Origin: CAZQQN01 sp964595485
Lineage (GTDB): Bacteria > Bacteroidota > Bacteroidia > CAILMK01 > CAYYUA01
Assembly: GCA_964595485.1 (NCBI GenBank)
Contig: CAZQQN010000006.1
Coordinates: forward strand, 1 to 64,000
DNA: 64,000 nt
Direction of reading: 5' to 3'
The notes below the pieces were generated by a model that saw nothing but the letters and a program-made list of their open reading frames with translations, did not search any database and was not told the origin of the DNA. The position numbers were made by a program, and so were the translations under genes. Of this stretch, positions 6,587 through 15,512 are shown one piece after another; the stretch's first letter is position 1; each line of letters begins with the position of its first letter.

Positions 6587-7573
6587 TTGATTAGTTCTTC
6601 AAAACTATATTTTTTGCTATACTTCCTCATAGCTTTTTTGTTACTGGTTGGGCAATTGGTTTGGTTTCAGATCGCAGACCGGTACAATATAATCGATAAA
6701 CCGAATGAAAGGAGTTCTCATAATTCCGTTACCATTAGGGGCGGTGGGATTATTTTTCCCATTGCTATCCTGTGTTGGTTTTTATTTTTCAATATGCCTT
6801 ATCCTTGGTTTACCGGAGGGCTGTTGCTAATAGCCATGGTAAGTTTACTGGATGATATTCGCCCATTACTAAATTCTGTTCGGATAACATTTCAGTTCGT
6901 TGGGGTAGCTATGATGATCTATAGCATAGGGCTTTTTGAAATTCCCTGGTATTGGCTGTGTTTAGCATTTATTCTGGTTATAGGGACCATCAACGCCTTT
7001 AATTTCATGGATGGTATTAACGGGATCACCGCTTTTTATGCCCTGTCCTGTCTTACAGCTTTTTATTACCTCAACCAGCAATTTTTCTTTACGGATTCCC
7101 ATTTAATCTTGGTAACTGCTTTAGCATTGGTCGTTTTCAGTTTTTTCAATGCTCGCAGACAAGCCAAAACATTTGCCGGGGATGTGGGGAGTGTAAGTAT
7201 TGCCTTTGTGCTTTGTTTCCTGATGCTTCAATTGATTATTGAAACCACGAATCCGGCTTATATCCTATTATTTGCCGTTTATGGGGTAGATTCAGTTTTA
7301 ACCATTGTACACCGGCTCATGAAAAAAGAAAACATTTTTATAGCGCATCGCTCTCATCTTTACCAATACCTGGCTAATGAAAAAGGTGTTCCGCATGTCC
7401 TGGTATCCATAATTTACGGAAGCTTTCAGTTAATCCTATCATTTGCCGTTATTTTCCTGATTAGTTTTGACATTGTTGGGCCCTGGCTTTTAATGATATT
7501 GGTTTTGGTATTGTTAAGCCTCATTTACTTGACGACTAAAGCTTACATAATTAAGCGTTTAAATACGCGATAA
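6587..7573 (+). CDS. WecA/WbpL-type undecaprenyl-phosphate HexNAc-1-phosphate transferase
   Basis: This 328-aa polytopic membrane protein has about ten hydrophobic segments. It has the MraY/WecA family signatures: SLLDDIRPLLNS (the DDxxD-like Mg site, about residues 86-97), NAFNFMDGINGI (about 137-148), FAGDVGSV (about 192-199) and IAHRSHLYQ near residue 250. The enzyme moves a sugar 1-phosphate from a UDP-sugar to undecaprenyl phosphate on the cytoplasmic face, starting O-antigen or capsule repeat synthesis. It starts with TTG at 6587, 20 bp after the epimerase stop, so the two are likely co-transcribed. The C-terminal sugar-recognition loop is of the short WbpL kind (inference). Confidence 0.9.
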   Translation: MISSSKLYFLLYFLIAFLLLVGQLVWFQIADRYNIIDKPNERSSHNSVTIRGGGIIFPIAILCWFLFFNMPYPWFTGGLLLIAMVSLLDDIRPLLNSVRITFQFVGVAMMIYSIGLFEIPWYWLCLAFILVIGTINAFNFMDGINGITAFYALSCLTAFYYLNQQFFFTDSHLILVTALALVVFSFFNARRQAKTFAGDVGSVSIAFVLCFLMLQLIIETTNPAYILLFAVYGVDSVLTIVHRLMKKENIFIAHRSHLYQYLANEKGVPHVLVSIIYGSFQLILSFAVIFLISFDIVGPWLLMILVLVLLSLIYLTTKAYIIKRLNTR

Positions 7574-7919
7574 AATTTGGACCTATAAAAGATAAAAAGA
7601 TCTTTTAATATTTTATATATACGGTGATGTTAAAAAACGTGAAGTCAAAATGTTCAACATTTCAGATAGGCGTTAGCAATCCTTTCAAAGCATATTGGTA
7701 GTTTTATAACCTAAGAATCGCAATTAAAAAAGCATTAAATGGAGAAAGCCAAATAAATCACTATCTTAAACGGTATTAAAATAATATTTAATCTTCATAA
7801 AATTTCGGTTATACAATAAATAAGATCATTTTAAAATTTTGTTAAAGGTTAATTTTTTTAATCGTTTTTTCTTTTTAATCTAAATATTTGTACTTTCGTA
7901 AAATATCAATTAGGGTAAT
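7574..7919. other. Intergenic region with a likely promoter for the dehydratase gene
   Basis: These 346 AT-rich bases contain no convincing ORF. An AT-rich self-complementary segment (aaaagatctttt) lies near 7596. Near the downstream end TACTTTCG at 7891-7898 matches the Bacteroidota -7 element TAnnTTTG with one mismatch, about 22 bp before the ATG at 7920. That makes it the likely promoter of the dehydratase gene. Confidence 0.4.
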
Positions 7920-9908
7920 ATGCATTTTTTGACCAAGTACCTCCATAGAAGCTATGCTCCCCGATGGTTAATTTTAGGAATTGATGCCTCCATAGCCGGC
8001 TTTTCTATTTTTGTTGCCTACCTGCTGAGGTTCAATTTTGAACTTAATAATGAAGAATTTGAAGGGTTTGGCTGGATTTTAACTTTACTAATTACCATTA
8101 GGGTCTTATCCTTCCGGTTTTTCCGGACCTACTCCGGAATCGTTCGGTTTTCCTCACTGGAAGACGGAAAGCGCATGTTTTATGCAGCTGCCTCGGGTTC
8201 CTTGGTGCTTATTATAGTAAATCTGATTTTTTACAATCAAAACCATCAGTTTTTAGTGCCGCTATCCGTAGTCATTATTGACTTCTTGCTTACTATTTCC
8301 TTGATGAGTGGCTTCCGGATCATGGTAAAGATAATTTACAGCTATATTGGACGTAATTCAAAAGGTAAGGTACCCACAAAAAATGTGGTTATCTATGGTG
8401 CCGGGAAATCCGGACTGATTACCAAGCGGACCATCGATACAGATGGTGAGGTGGCCTACAACCTTATGGGCTTCCTTGATGATGATGAATCAAAAAGGAG
8501 TAAAACCCTCGAAGGTGTTCATATCTACAACACCAAGAAGGATTTTGAGAAGCTTATCGGGAATCACTCGATAGATCTTTTAATTTTCTCTATCCAGGAG
8601 ATCGGCGTGAATCGAAAAAGAGAGATTATTGAGTGGTGCCTCAGTAATCAAATTAAGGTTAAATCCGTGCCTCCTGCCGATAAATGGATTAACGGAGAAC
8701 TGAGTTTTAATCAGATCAAGAATGCCAAAATAGAGGATTTACTGGGCAGGGAACCTATTCACCTGGACCGGCAGGAAATATCTCAAGAGATCACTAATCA
8801 AGTCGTTTTGGTTACAGGCGCCAGTGGTTCGATAGGTTCAGAGCTGGTAAGGCAGATCATTGCTTTTAAGCCGAAAAAAATTGTATTGTTTGATATTTCT
8901 GAAACCTCGCTTAATGACACAAAGCTTGAGCTATGCGAAAAATGGGGATTCAATGATTTTGAAGCCATCGTTGGCGATATTCGAAATTTTAACCGCATAG
9001 AAAAGGTGGTTAATTATTTCAGGCCCCATGTCATTTTTCATGCAGCGGCTTACAAACATGTTCCATTACTCGAATCAAATCCAGCAGAAGCTGTAACTGC
9101 GAACATTTATGGTACTAAAATATTAGCTGATGTTGCTGTCAAATATGATGTCGCAAAGTTTGTAATGGTTTCTACTGATAAAGCCGTTAACCCTACCAAT
9201 GTAATGGGGGCCTCTAAAAGAATAGCAGAAATTTATATACAAGCTTTCGATCGCTTTTTAAATAGTGTTGAAAATGATAAATTCACTCGTTTCATAACCA
9301 CCCGATTTGGTAATGTACTGGGTTCCAATGGGTCAGTGATACCGCGCTTCAGGCAACAGATTGAAGATGGTGGGCCGGTTACTGTTACCCATCCGGATAT
9401 TTCCCGGTACTTTATGACAATTCCGGAAGCCTGTCAATTAGTACTGGAAGCCGGTTTTATTGGGGAAGGGGGAGAAATTTTCCTTTTTGATATGGGCAGA
9501 TCTGTCAAGATTTATGACCTGGCAAGAAAAATGATCAAACTGTCAGGCTTTGAACCGCAAAAGGAAATTGAAATTGCATACACCGGACTTAGGCCGGGAG
9601 AAAAGATCAAAGAGGAAGTTCTTTCTCAGCGCGAGAATACTTTGCCAACTCACCACGAAAAAATTCTGATCGCATCTGTACAAGAGTACACCTTTGAAAA
9701 AGTATCCAGAAGGATTAATCATTTAATTGATCTAGCTTTTGATAACGAAAATGATGAGCAAATTGTGAAAACAATGAAGTTGATCCTTCCTGAATACAAA
9801 AGCCGAAACTCTGCTTATGAAAGGCTTGATGAGAATTTAGGTGAAAATGTTCAAAACCTTGAGGAGTCAAGTGAGAATGGATCATCAGGAAAGCGTATTT
9901 CTATTTAG
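7920..9908 (+). CDS. FlaA1/PglF/CapD-type UDP-GlcNAc 4,6-dehydratase (membrane form)
   Basis: This 662-aa protein starts with about four transmembrane helices (residues 18-125). A Rossmann-like CoA-binding domain follows (VVIYGAGKSG near 156). The catalytic SDR domain has VLVTGASGSIGSEL (about 297-310), AAYKHVPLLESNP, and MVSTDKAVNPTNVMGASKR, in which Met/Lys replace the usual YxxxK as in the PglF/WbpM subgroup. Enzymes of this class convert UDP-GlcNAc to the UDP-4-keto-6-deoxy sugar, precursor of bacillosamine, QuiNAc, FucNAc and similar sugars. Length is full for the class. A promoter-like TACTTTCG lies just upstream. Confidence 0.92.
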   Translation: MHFLTKYLHRSYAPRWLILGIDASIAGFSIFVAYLLRFNFELNNEEFEGFGWILTLLITIRVLSFRFFRTYSGIVRFSSLEDGKRMFYAAASGSLVLIIVNLIFYNQNHQFLVPLSVVIIDFLLTISLMSGFRIMVKIIYSYIGRNSKGKVPTKNVVIYGAGKSGLITKRTIDTDGEVAYNLMGFLDDDESKRSKTLEGVHIYNTKKDFEKLIGNHSIDLLIFSIQEIGVNRKREIIEWCLSNQIKVKSVPPADKWINGELSFNQIKNAKIEDLLGREPIHLDRQEISQEITNQVVLVTGASGSIGSELVRQIIAFKPKKIVLFDISETSLNDTKLELCEKWGFNDFEAIVGDIRNFNRIEKVVNYFRPHVIFHAAAYKHVPLLESNPAEAVTANIYGTKILADVAVKYDVAKFVMVSTDKAVNPTNVMGASKRIAEIYIQAFDRFLNSVENDKFTRFITTRFGNVLGSNGSVIPRFRQQIEDGGPVTVTHPDISRYFMTIPEACQLVLEAGFIGEGGEIFLFDMGRSVKIYDLARKMIKLSGFEPQKEIEIAYTGLRPGEKIKEEVLSQRENTLPTHHEKILIASVQEYTFEKVSRRINHLIDLAFDNENDEQIVKTMKLILPEYKSRNSAYERLDENLGENVQNLEESSENGSSGKRISI

Positions 9909-10274
9909 TGCTTTTACTTTTTAAGGCATTCTCCTCCCATTTGTTTTAAGCAATACGATTGGAACTACTTATCAATATTTTCTTCAACCATTTAACCCTT
10001 GAGGCCTAGTTTTAATTACGCTGGTTTAGTTTAGTTTCATTATGGGATCGGTTAATCGGTACTAATCATTTGAATTTTTGCCCTTTGCCTGCTTTACGGT
10101 ACCTTTGGAAGTTTAGAAAATGTATGACCATTCTGCAGGAGTTAAAGCAGTTTTTTCCGTCTTATGGGTTTTCAAAATTTTTGATTTGATAGTCTGGTAT
10201 TTATGGCAATAAGAATTTTGGGTCTAAACGTTAGTTAATCCATAAAATGCTCAATCAATGAGTTCTTATAAGGT
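9909..10274. other. Intergenic region and long leader before the MocA-type oxidoreductase
   Basis: These 366 bases carry a good promoter (10077-10107) about 165 bp before the next start, implying a long leader. A 30-codon reading frame (about 10120-10212, MYDHSAGVKAVF at its start) lies inside the leader. It has no recognisable similarity and may be chance. No RNA motif is recognised. Confidence 0.4.
10077..10107 (+). promoter_or_regulatory. Bacteroidota sigma-type promoter (TTTG-N19-TACCTTTG)
   Basis: TTTG at 10077-10080 and TACCTTTG at 10100-10107, a perfect TAnnTTTG -7 element, are separated by 19 bp. It would serve the downstream oxidoreductase, lipoprotein and glycosylphosphotransferase genes. 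Confidence 0.65.
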
Positions 10275-11258
10275 ATGAAAATTGGTTTGTTAGGCGCTGG
10301 TCACCTGGGCCAAATCCATATGAAGTTGTTAAAAACCATCTCCTATTTTGAATTAATTGGTTTTTACGATCCGGATAAAGCCAAATCCGAGCATGCTGAA
10401 GTAACCTACCAAATTCCCGCTTATCAAAGTATTGAAAACTTGTTAGCAGATGTTGAAGTGGTTGATATTGTAACCCCTACTTTATCTCATTTTAAATGTG
10501 CAGAGCAAGCCATCCGAAAAGGAAAGCACGTTTTTATAGAAAAGCCCATGACCAATACAGCGGAGGAAGCTGAAATCCTTCTTAAGTTGGTTCAGGAAGC
10601 AGGCATTAAGGTACAGGTTGGTCATGTAGAGCGCTACAATCCGGCTTATCTTGCCGCCCTCGAATACGAACTAAAGCCCGTATTCATTGAATCCCATCGT
10701 TTGGCAAAATTTCAGCCCAGGGGTACGGATGTTTCTGTTATATTGGATTTGATGATTCACGATATTGATATTGCGCTTAACCTGGTAGGGTCAACCATCA
10801 AATACATCTCAGCCAGTGGAGTCGGTGTAGTAAGTGATAACCCTGACATTGCCTCGGTCAGGATTGAATTTGCCAATGGAGTAGTAGCCAACTTAACTGC
10901 AAGCCGTATTTCATTAAAGCAGGAGCGCAAAATGCGAATTTTCCAAAAATCAGCTTACGTTACCATCGATTTCCAGGACAAAAAAGCCAATGTTTTCAAA
11001 ATGCGGAATAAGTCTGAATTAGGTGAAAATCCCTACTACATGGAACTCAACACTGGAGATGGAAAATCTCCTAAGGTGATTAGTTACGAATCACCTGATT
11101 CACCGGAAGTCAATGCTATTCAGATGGAGTTGGAAAGTTTCGCTGAAGCCATAAAAGAGAATAGGGAACCCCAAGTTTCCGTTGAAGATGGGTATGAGGC
11201 CCTTATGGTGGCCCATAAGATCGTTGATAAGGTGAATGCCATAAAGGTGGATGAATAA
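10275..11258 (+). CDS. Gfo/Idh/MocA-family NAD(P)-dependent oxidoreductase
   Basis: This 327-aa protein has an N-terminal Rossmann fold starting MKIGLLGAGHLGQIHMK and the family motif FIEKPMTNTAEEA (about residues 92-104). The C-terminal alpha/beta domain includes VGHVERYNPAY (about 115-125) and LDLMIHDIDIAL, with the catalytic-type His-Asp. Such enzymes oxidise or reduce a sugar ring carbon, often on a UDP-sugar in polysaccharide loci. It is the first gene of a tight trio: its stop overlaps the start of the lipoprotein gene. That position suggests a role in making a precursor for the adjacent glycosylphosphotransferase or its product. Substrate unknown. Confidence 0.88.
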   Translation: MKIGLLGAGHLGQIHMKLLKTISYFELIGFYDPDKAKSEHAEVTYQIPAYQSIENLLADVEVVDIVTPTLSHFKCAEQAIRKGKHVFIEKPMTNTAEEAEILLKLVQEAGIKVQVGHVERYNPAYLAALEYELKPVFIESHRLAKFQPRGTDVSVILDLMIHDIDIALNLVGSTIKYISASGVGVVSDNPDIASVRIEFANGVVANLTASRISLKQERKMRIFQKSAYVTIDFQDKKANVFKMRNKSELGENPYYMELNTGDGKSPKVISYESPDSPEVNAIQMELESFAEAIKENREPQVSVEDGYEALMVAHKIVDKVNAIKVDE

Positions 11259-12156
11259 TATGAGAAGCCGGCTTTTAATAGGATGCCTGTTAATGGCTAT
11301 GATGTTTGGCCAGTTGGGATGTAATGTTGTAGACACGGAAGAAAAAATCCCGGGTTATATTCATATAGACTCCATGGCAGTTCAAGCGCCTGAAGATTCG
11401 GATGAAAGTATGGTTTCGCATGATATTGTTGATGTATGGGTTAAAGTGGACAATGATTTTATAGGGGTTTTTGAATTGCCGGCTACGTTTCCAGTTTTAA
11501 AAACAGGTGAGCAAAACATTACTTTAAGAGCCGGGGTTAAGAATAATGGTATTTCCAATACAAGAGGTCAGTACCCTTTTTACTCACCAATCGATACCAC
11601 GTTATCCATTAAAGCAAAACAAACAGATTCTTTAGGAACGGTTGAGACGAAATACCGTCAGAATTTACAAATTTTATGGGAAGAAGATTTTGAAGATAAA
11701 GATGATCTTACGATTAAAAACAGCGATGAAGCCAATGTCGAATTTCAAATTACCCGACAGCCCTCAGAAGTATTTGAAGGGGATGCTTCAATGAAAGCTC
11801 ACTTCAAAGACCAATCCAAAAACCAACTTTTTGAGATACAGAAATCAGAACCTGTCAATTCAAAAGACATATCGCTAAGTGCCTCTACTTACCTTGAGGT
11901 TGATTTTAAAACCAATATCGAGGTAAAAATGGGTTTGATTGCAATTCCGCCGGCTGCTAGCGATATTTCTGCCAATAAGCGTAGTAAGCTAATACTTAAC
12001 GAAACAAAAGATTGGCAAAAGATATATATTAATCTGAAATCCAATTTACAGGATTTTCCACCTGATTATAATTTTCGTTTCTTCTTCGGGGCTGCTAAAA
12101 ACTCTGATGGAGAAGCGACTTTTCACCTTGATAATGTTAAGTTGATTCATGATTAA
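11251..12156 (+). CDS. Lipoprotein of unknown function in the polysaccharide operon
   Basis: This 301-aa protein starts MNNMRSRLLIGCLLMAMM, with a lipobox LGC at about residues 22-24, so it is a lipoprotein, probably at the outer membrane. The N-terminal half (about 40-125) looks like a beta-rich domain around VWVKVDNDFIGVFELPA. The C-terminal half ends GEATFHLDNVKLIHD, a closing strand often seen in jelly-roll carbohydrate-binding modules. I do not recognise a named family. It overlaps the oxidoreductase gene by 8 bp and the glycosylphosphotransferase gene by 8 bp, so it is translationally coupled to both. That suggests a role in surface glycan handling (inference). Confidence 0.75.
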   Translation: MNNMRSRLLIGCLLMAMMFGQLGCNVVDTEEKIPGYIHIDSMAVQAPEDSDESMVSHDIVDVWVKVDNDFIGVFELPATFPVLKTGEQNITLRAGVKNNGISNTRGQYPFYSPIDTTLSIKAKQTDSLGTVETKYRQNLQILWEEDFEDKDDLTIKNSDEANVEFQITRQPSEVFEGDASMKAHFKDQSKNQLFEIQKSEPVNSKDISLSASTYLEVDFKTNIEVKMGLIAIPPAASDISANKRSKLILNETKDWQKIYINLKSNLQDFPPDYNFRFFFGAAKNSDGEATFHLDNVKLIHD

Positions 12157-13576
12157 CCCGCTCAACAGACGAAGAGAACGGATTAAGTATATTATAGGAG
12201 ATGCCCTGGCTTCTGCCTTTGTATGGGCTGCTTTTTTTATTTACCGGAAGGAGTACATTGAGCCGGAAACCTTTGGTTATGATATACCGATTACTTTTGA
12301 CTATAATTTTTATCTGGGCATTGTTTTAGTCCCCCTTTTCTGGATCATCTTCTATGGCATACTGGGTACTTACCGGTTTATTTACCGAAAATCCCGTATT
12401 AATGAGTTGGCTAAAACCTTATCGGTAACGTTTATTGGTACCATCATTCTCTTCTTTACATTGTTGCTGGATGACTGGGTTCCTTCTTACCAGGCTTACA
12501 GGTATACTTTTTTAACCCTGTTTGCCCTTCAATTTACAGTGCTTTACCTCGTCCGGTTTATTCTACTTACCCGTTTGAAAAATAAGCTTAAAAACCGGGA
12601 AGTAGGCTTCAATACCTTAATGGTCGGGGGTAATGAAAAGGCTTTATCCCTTTACCAGGAATTAGAAAATGAAAAATACTCGCAAGGCTATTACTTCCTG
12701 GGATTTGTATCAGTTGAAGAAAACCCTGAGGATAAATTAGCGCCTTACCTACCCAAATTTGGTTCCTATAAAGAATTACCGCAACTGATCAGGGAAAAGG
12801 AAGTGGATGAGGTGATCATTGCCCTTGAAAGTTCCGAGCACGACCGCATAAAGAAGATCATTTCCCTGTTGGAAGATGAGCATGTAGTGGTGAAGGTTAT
12901 CCCCGATATGTACGATATCATTACCGGTATGGTTAAAATGAATTACATTTTCGGTACTGCGCTAATAGAGATCACCCCCTGGATTATGCCACAATGGCAA
13001 CGCAACTTTAAAAGAATATTAGATGTAGTGGTTTCTTTATTGGTTTTGGTACTGGCCTCGCCGCTTTTCCTCGTTATCATTATCGGGATTAAACTTACCT
13101 CTAAAGGGCCTATCTTTTTTAGGCAGGAACGAATCGGACAACATGATAAGCCTTTTTACATTTTTAAGTTCAGGACAATGTATGAAGGTGCGGAACAATC
13201 CGGTCCCCAGCTTTCCAGCGATGATGATCCGCGAGTAACACCCTTTGGTCGTTTTTTAAGAAAATACCGGCTTGATGAGTTGCCTCAGTTTTTTAACGTG
13301 CTCAAGGATGAAATGGCGCTTGTTGGACCACGACCTGAGCGTCAGTACTATATTGACCAAATAACGGAAGTAGCGCCGCATTATAAGCACCTACTGCGGG
13401 TTAAGCCAGGTATTACGTCATGGGGTCAGGTTAAATTTGGCTATGCTGAAAATGTTGATGAAATGTTAGAAAGGCTCAAATTTGATATCCTTTATATAGA
13501 GAATATGTCCCTTGCCATGGACCTGAAGATTTTGATCTACACGGTAATGATCATTTTCAAAGGCAGTGGTAAATAA
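12149..13576 (+). CDS. Polyprenyl-phosphate glycosylphosphotransferase (WcaJ/WbaP type)
   Basis: This 475-aa protein has an N-terminal block of about four transmembrane helices and a central CoA-binding-like domain (LMVGGNEKAL near 158). A further membrane helix lies at about 290-312, followed by the catalytic bacterial sugar transferase domain: FFRQERIGQHDKPFYIFKF, LRKYRLDELPQFFNVL and MALVGPRPERQYY. It transfers a sugar 1-phosphate to a polyprenyl phosphate, the priming step of exopolysaccharide synthesis. The window therefore encodes two different primers, this one and the WecA-like enzyme at 6587. It ends the plus-strand locus; a convergent minus-strand gene follows 53 bp later. Confidence 0.93.
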   Translation: MINPLNRRRERIKYIIGDALASAFVWAAFFIYRKEYIEPETFGYDIPITFDYNFYLGIVLVPLFWIIFYGILGTYRFIYRKSRINELAKTLSVTFIGTIILFFTLLLDDWVPSYQAYRYTFLTLFALQFTVLYLVRFILLTRLKNKLKNREVGFNTLMVGGNEKALSLYQELENEKYSQGYYFLGFVSVEENPEDKLAPYLPKFGSYKELPQLIREKEVDEVIIALESSEHDRIKKIISLLEDEHVVVKVIPDMYDIITGMVKMNYIFGTALIEITPWIMPQWQRNFKRILDVVVSLLVLVLASPLFLVIIIGIKLTSKGPIFFRQERIGQHDKPFYIFKFRTMYEGAEQSGPQLSSDDDPRVTPFGRFLRKYRLDELPQFFNVLKDEMALVGPRPERQYYIDQITEVAPHYKHLLRVKPGITSWGQVKFGYAENVDEMLERLKFDILYIENMSLAMDLKILIYTVMIIFKGSGK

Positions 13577-13629
13577 CATCGTCACGAATATCCCCATTAA
13601 ATTGATCATACCCGCCTTTTGTGGTTTAT

Positions 13630-15327
13630 TTAGCCTGGCCGGTTTTGATTGATGATTTCCTGTATTACATAACTTATGATCAATACCGAGATACAGCCAA
13701 TGAAATTAAACCATAAATACCCAACATCGGTAAACTGGTAAAGGCTTAACACCAATAGTTCGGCTACTATGGCTGCTATGAAAGCTGAATTGGCTTTGAT
13801 CTTTTTGATGAAAAATGCCGTGAGGAAAATGCCTAAAATGGTTCCGTAAAAAAGGGAGCCCAGGATATTAATAGCTTCAATGAGGTTTTCGAAAAGGGAA
13901 GCTACCATTGCAAACAGAATCGCCAGTCCTCCAAATAAAAGGGTGAAAACCCGCGATGCTTTTAGGAAATGTTGCTCACCTTTTTGGCTGCCAAAGTTTC
14001 TCCGGTAAATATCGACCGTGGTGGTAGATGCTAAGGCATTCAGTTCTGCTGCTGTGGAAGACATTGCTGCTGAAAAGATGACTGCTAGCAACAAACCAAC
14101 TAAACCTTTGGGGAGGTTATTGACTATAAAATTCAGAAAAACATAATCCATGTTTTCGGTTTTGGCCGCAGGATCAGCCTTCTTGATTAAACCGGCTACT
14201 TCCTTTTCTAAGGCTTCTTTTCTGGCCAGGTGTTCTTTTACGGCATCCTCTTTTTTTTGAATTATTGGTTTATCTGCGCCGTTTTTTAGGGCAGTAGCCA
14301 AATCAAGGATCTTTTGCTTTTTCTCACCAAAGTTTTTTTGGTGTTTGGTTGTAATTTCACTTAACTCATCATCGTACTGGGATTCCTTTACTTTTTCAAG
14401 AGAAGCTTGGTTAAAATACACAGGCGGCTGGTTTACCTGGTAAAACATGAATACCAAAACACCGACCAACAGGATAAAAAATTGCATTGGGATTTTTAGT
14501 AAAGCATTAAACATAAGGCCCATGCGGCTCTGCTTAATGTTTTGGCCTGATAAATAGCGCTGCACTTGTGATTGATCAGTGCCAAAGTAGGAAAGTTGCA
14601 GGAATAAGCCACCTAAAATTCCTGCCCAAATGTTGTAACGGGAATTCATATCAAAGGAGAGATCAACCACTTCCAGTTTATCAAGTTTGCCCGCGACTTG
14701 CAGGGTATTACCAAAGGACATGTAATCACCGAGGTAACTGATTAAAATCCCAAAGGCAATGAACATCCCCAGAAATATGACAAACATCTGCTGCTTGTGA
14801 GTCTGGCTAACGGCTTTGGTCCCACCCGAAACTGTATAGATAATCACTAACCCTCCAATGATTAAGATGGTGGTGGTTAACCCAATATCCAGAATATGGG
14901 AGAGGATAATGGCCGGAGCGTAAATAGTTAAGCCTGCTGCCAGTCCTCGCTGGATAAGAAACAGGGAAGAGGTCAGGATCCGGAGCTTAAGGTCAAAGCG
15001 GTTCTCCAGGTATTCGTAAGCTGTATATACTTTTAGCTTGTAATAAAGCGGAATGAAAACAACTGAAATGATGACCATGGCCAGGGGTAGGCCAAAGTAA
15101 AACTGCACAAAGCCCATCCCATCCTCAAAGCCTTGGCCAGGGGTGGAAAGAAATGTGATAGCGCTGGCCTGGGTAGCCATTACAGACAACCCGATGGTCC
15201 ACCAGTTCATGCTTTTATTACCAAGCAAGAAACCTTCAATATTCTGGGTACCCCTGGTTTTCCAGATACCATAGCCAACGATCAACAGTAGAGTGGCAAA
15301 AAGAACGGTCCAATCCGTAGGTGTCAT
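13630..15327 (-). CDS. Sodium:solute symporter (SSS family)
   Basis: This 565-aa polytopic protein has about 13 hydrophobic helices. It has SSS-family features: GFLLGNKSMNWWTIGLSVMATQASAITFLSTPG split over residues about 31-64, and LSYFGTDQSQVQRYLSG near 240-260. A lysine/glutamate-rich segment of about 85 residues (roughly 300-390) interrupts the transmembrane core and is unusual for the family. The last helices follow GLLLAVIFSAAMSSTAAELNA. It should import an organic solute with sodium; given the PIG-L deacetylase gene in the same operon, a sugar or amino sugar is plausible (inference). Its start overlaps the stop of the preceding small membrane gene (ATGA). Confidence 0.9.
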   Translation of the reverse strand: MTPTDWTVLFATLLLIVGYGIWKTRGTQNIEGFLLGNKSMNWWTIGLSVMATQASAITFLSTPGQGFEDGMGFVQFYFGLPLAMVIISVVFIPLYYKLKVYTAYEYLENRFDLKLRILTSSLFLIQRGLAAGLTIYAPAIILSHILDIGLTTTILIIGGLVIIYTVSGGTKAVSQTHKQQMFVIFLGMFIAFGILISYLGDYMSFGNTLQVAGKLDKLEVVDLSFDMNSRYNIWAGILGGLFLQLSYFGTDQSQVQRYLSGQNIKQSRMGLMFNALLKIPMQFFILLVGVLVFMFYQVNQPPVYFNQASLEKVKESQYDDELSEITTKHQKNFGEKKQKILDLATALKNGADKPIIQKKEDAVKEHLARKEALEKEVAGLIKKADPAAKTENMDYVFLNFIVNNLPKGLVGLLLAVIFSAAMSSTAAELNALASTTTVDIYRRNFGSQKGEQHFLKASRVFTLLFGGLAILFAMVASLFENLIEAINILGSLFYGTILGIFLTAFFIKKIKANSAFIAAIVAELLVLSLYQFTDVGYLWFNFIGCISVLIISYVIQEIINQNRPG

Positions 15328-15512
15328 TCAAACCATTTTGTAAATAGGTAAAGCAGGATCACTAAGAAGGCAAAAAAACCCAAAATAAAACCGTATAGCC
15401 TATTCCAGGTTTTGAAAACAGGTGGCGGGCCTACTTCCTTTTCTACCTTCTTACGGTCATAAGCCGCATATTCTCCTTCTACCTTATTGGTTCTATCTTC
15501 TTCAGTTTCCAT
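15324..15512 (-). CDS. Small single-pass membrane protein linked to the symporter
   Basis: The start at 15512 (METEEDRTNKVEGEY) gives 62 residues. The frame is open further upstream, but that part lies inside the PIG-L gene and does not look like a start region. The N-terminal half is soluble and charged. One helix, about residues 36-58 (LYGFILGFFAFLVILLYLF), ends the protein. The gene overlaps the PIG-L stop by 11 bp and the symporter start by 4 bp, so all three are translationally coupled. Small partners of sodium symporters are known (for example YhdT with PanF); a similar accessory role is inferred, not shown. Confidence 0.7.
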   Translation of the reverse strand: METEEDRTNKVEGEYAAYDRKKVEKEVGPPPVFKTWNRLYGFILGFFAFLVILLYLFTKWFE

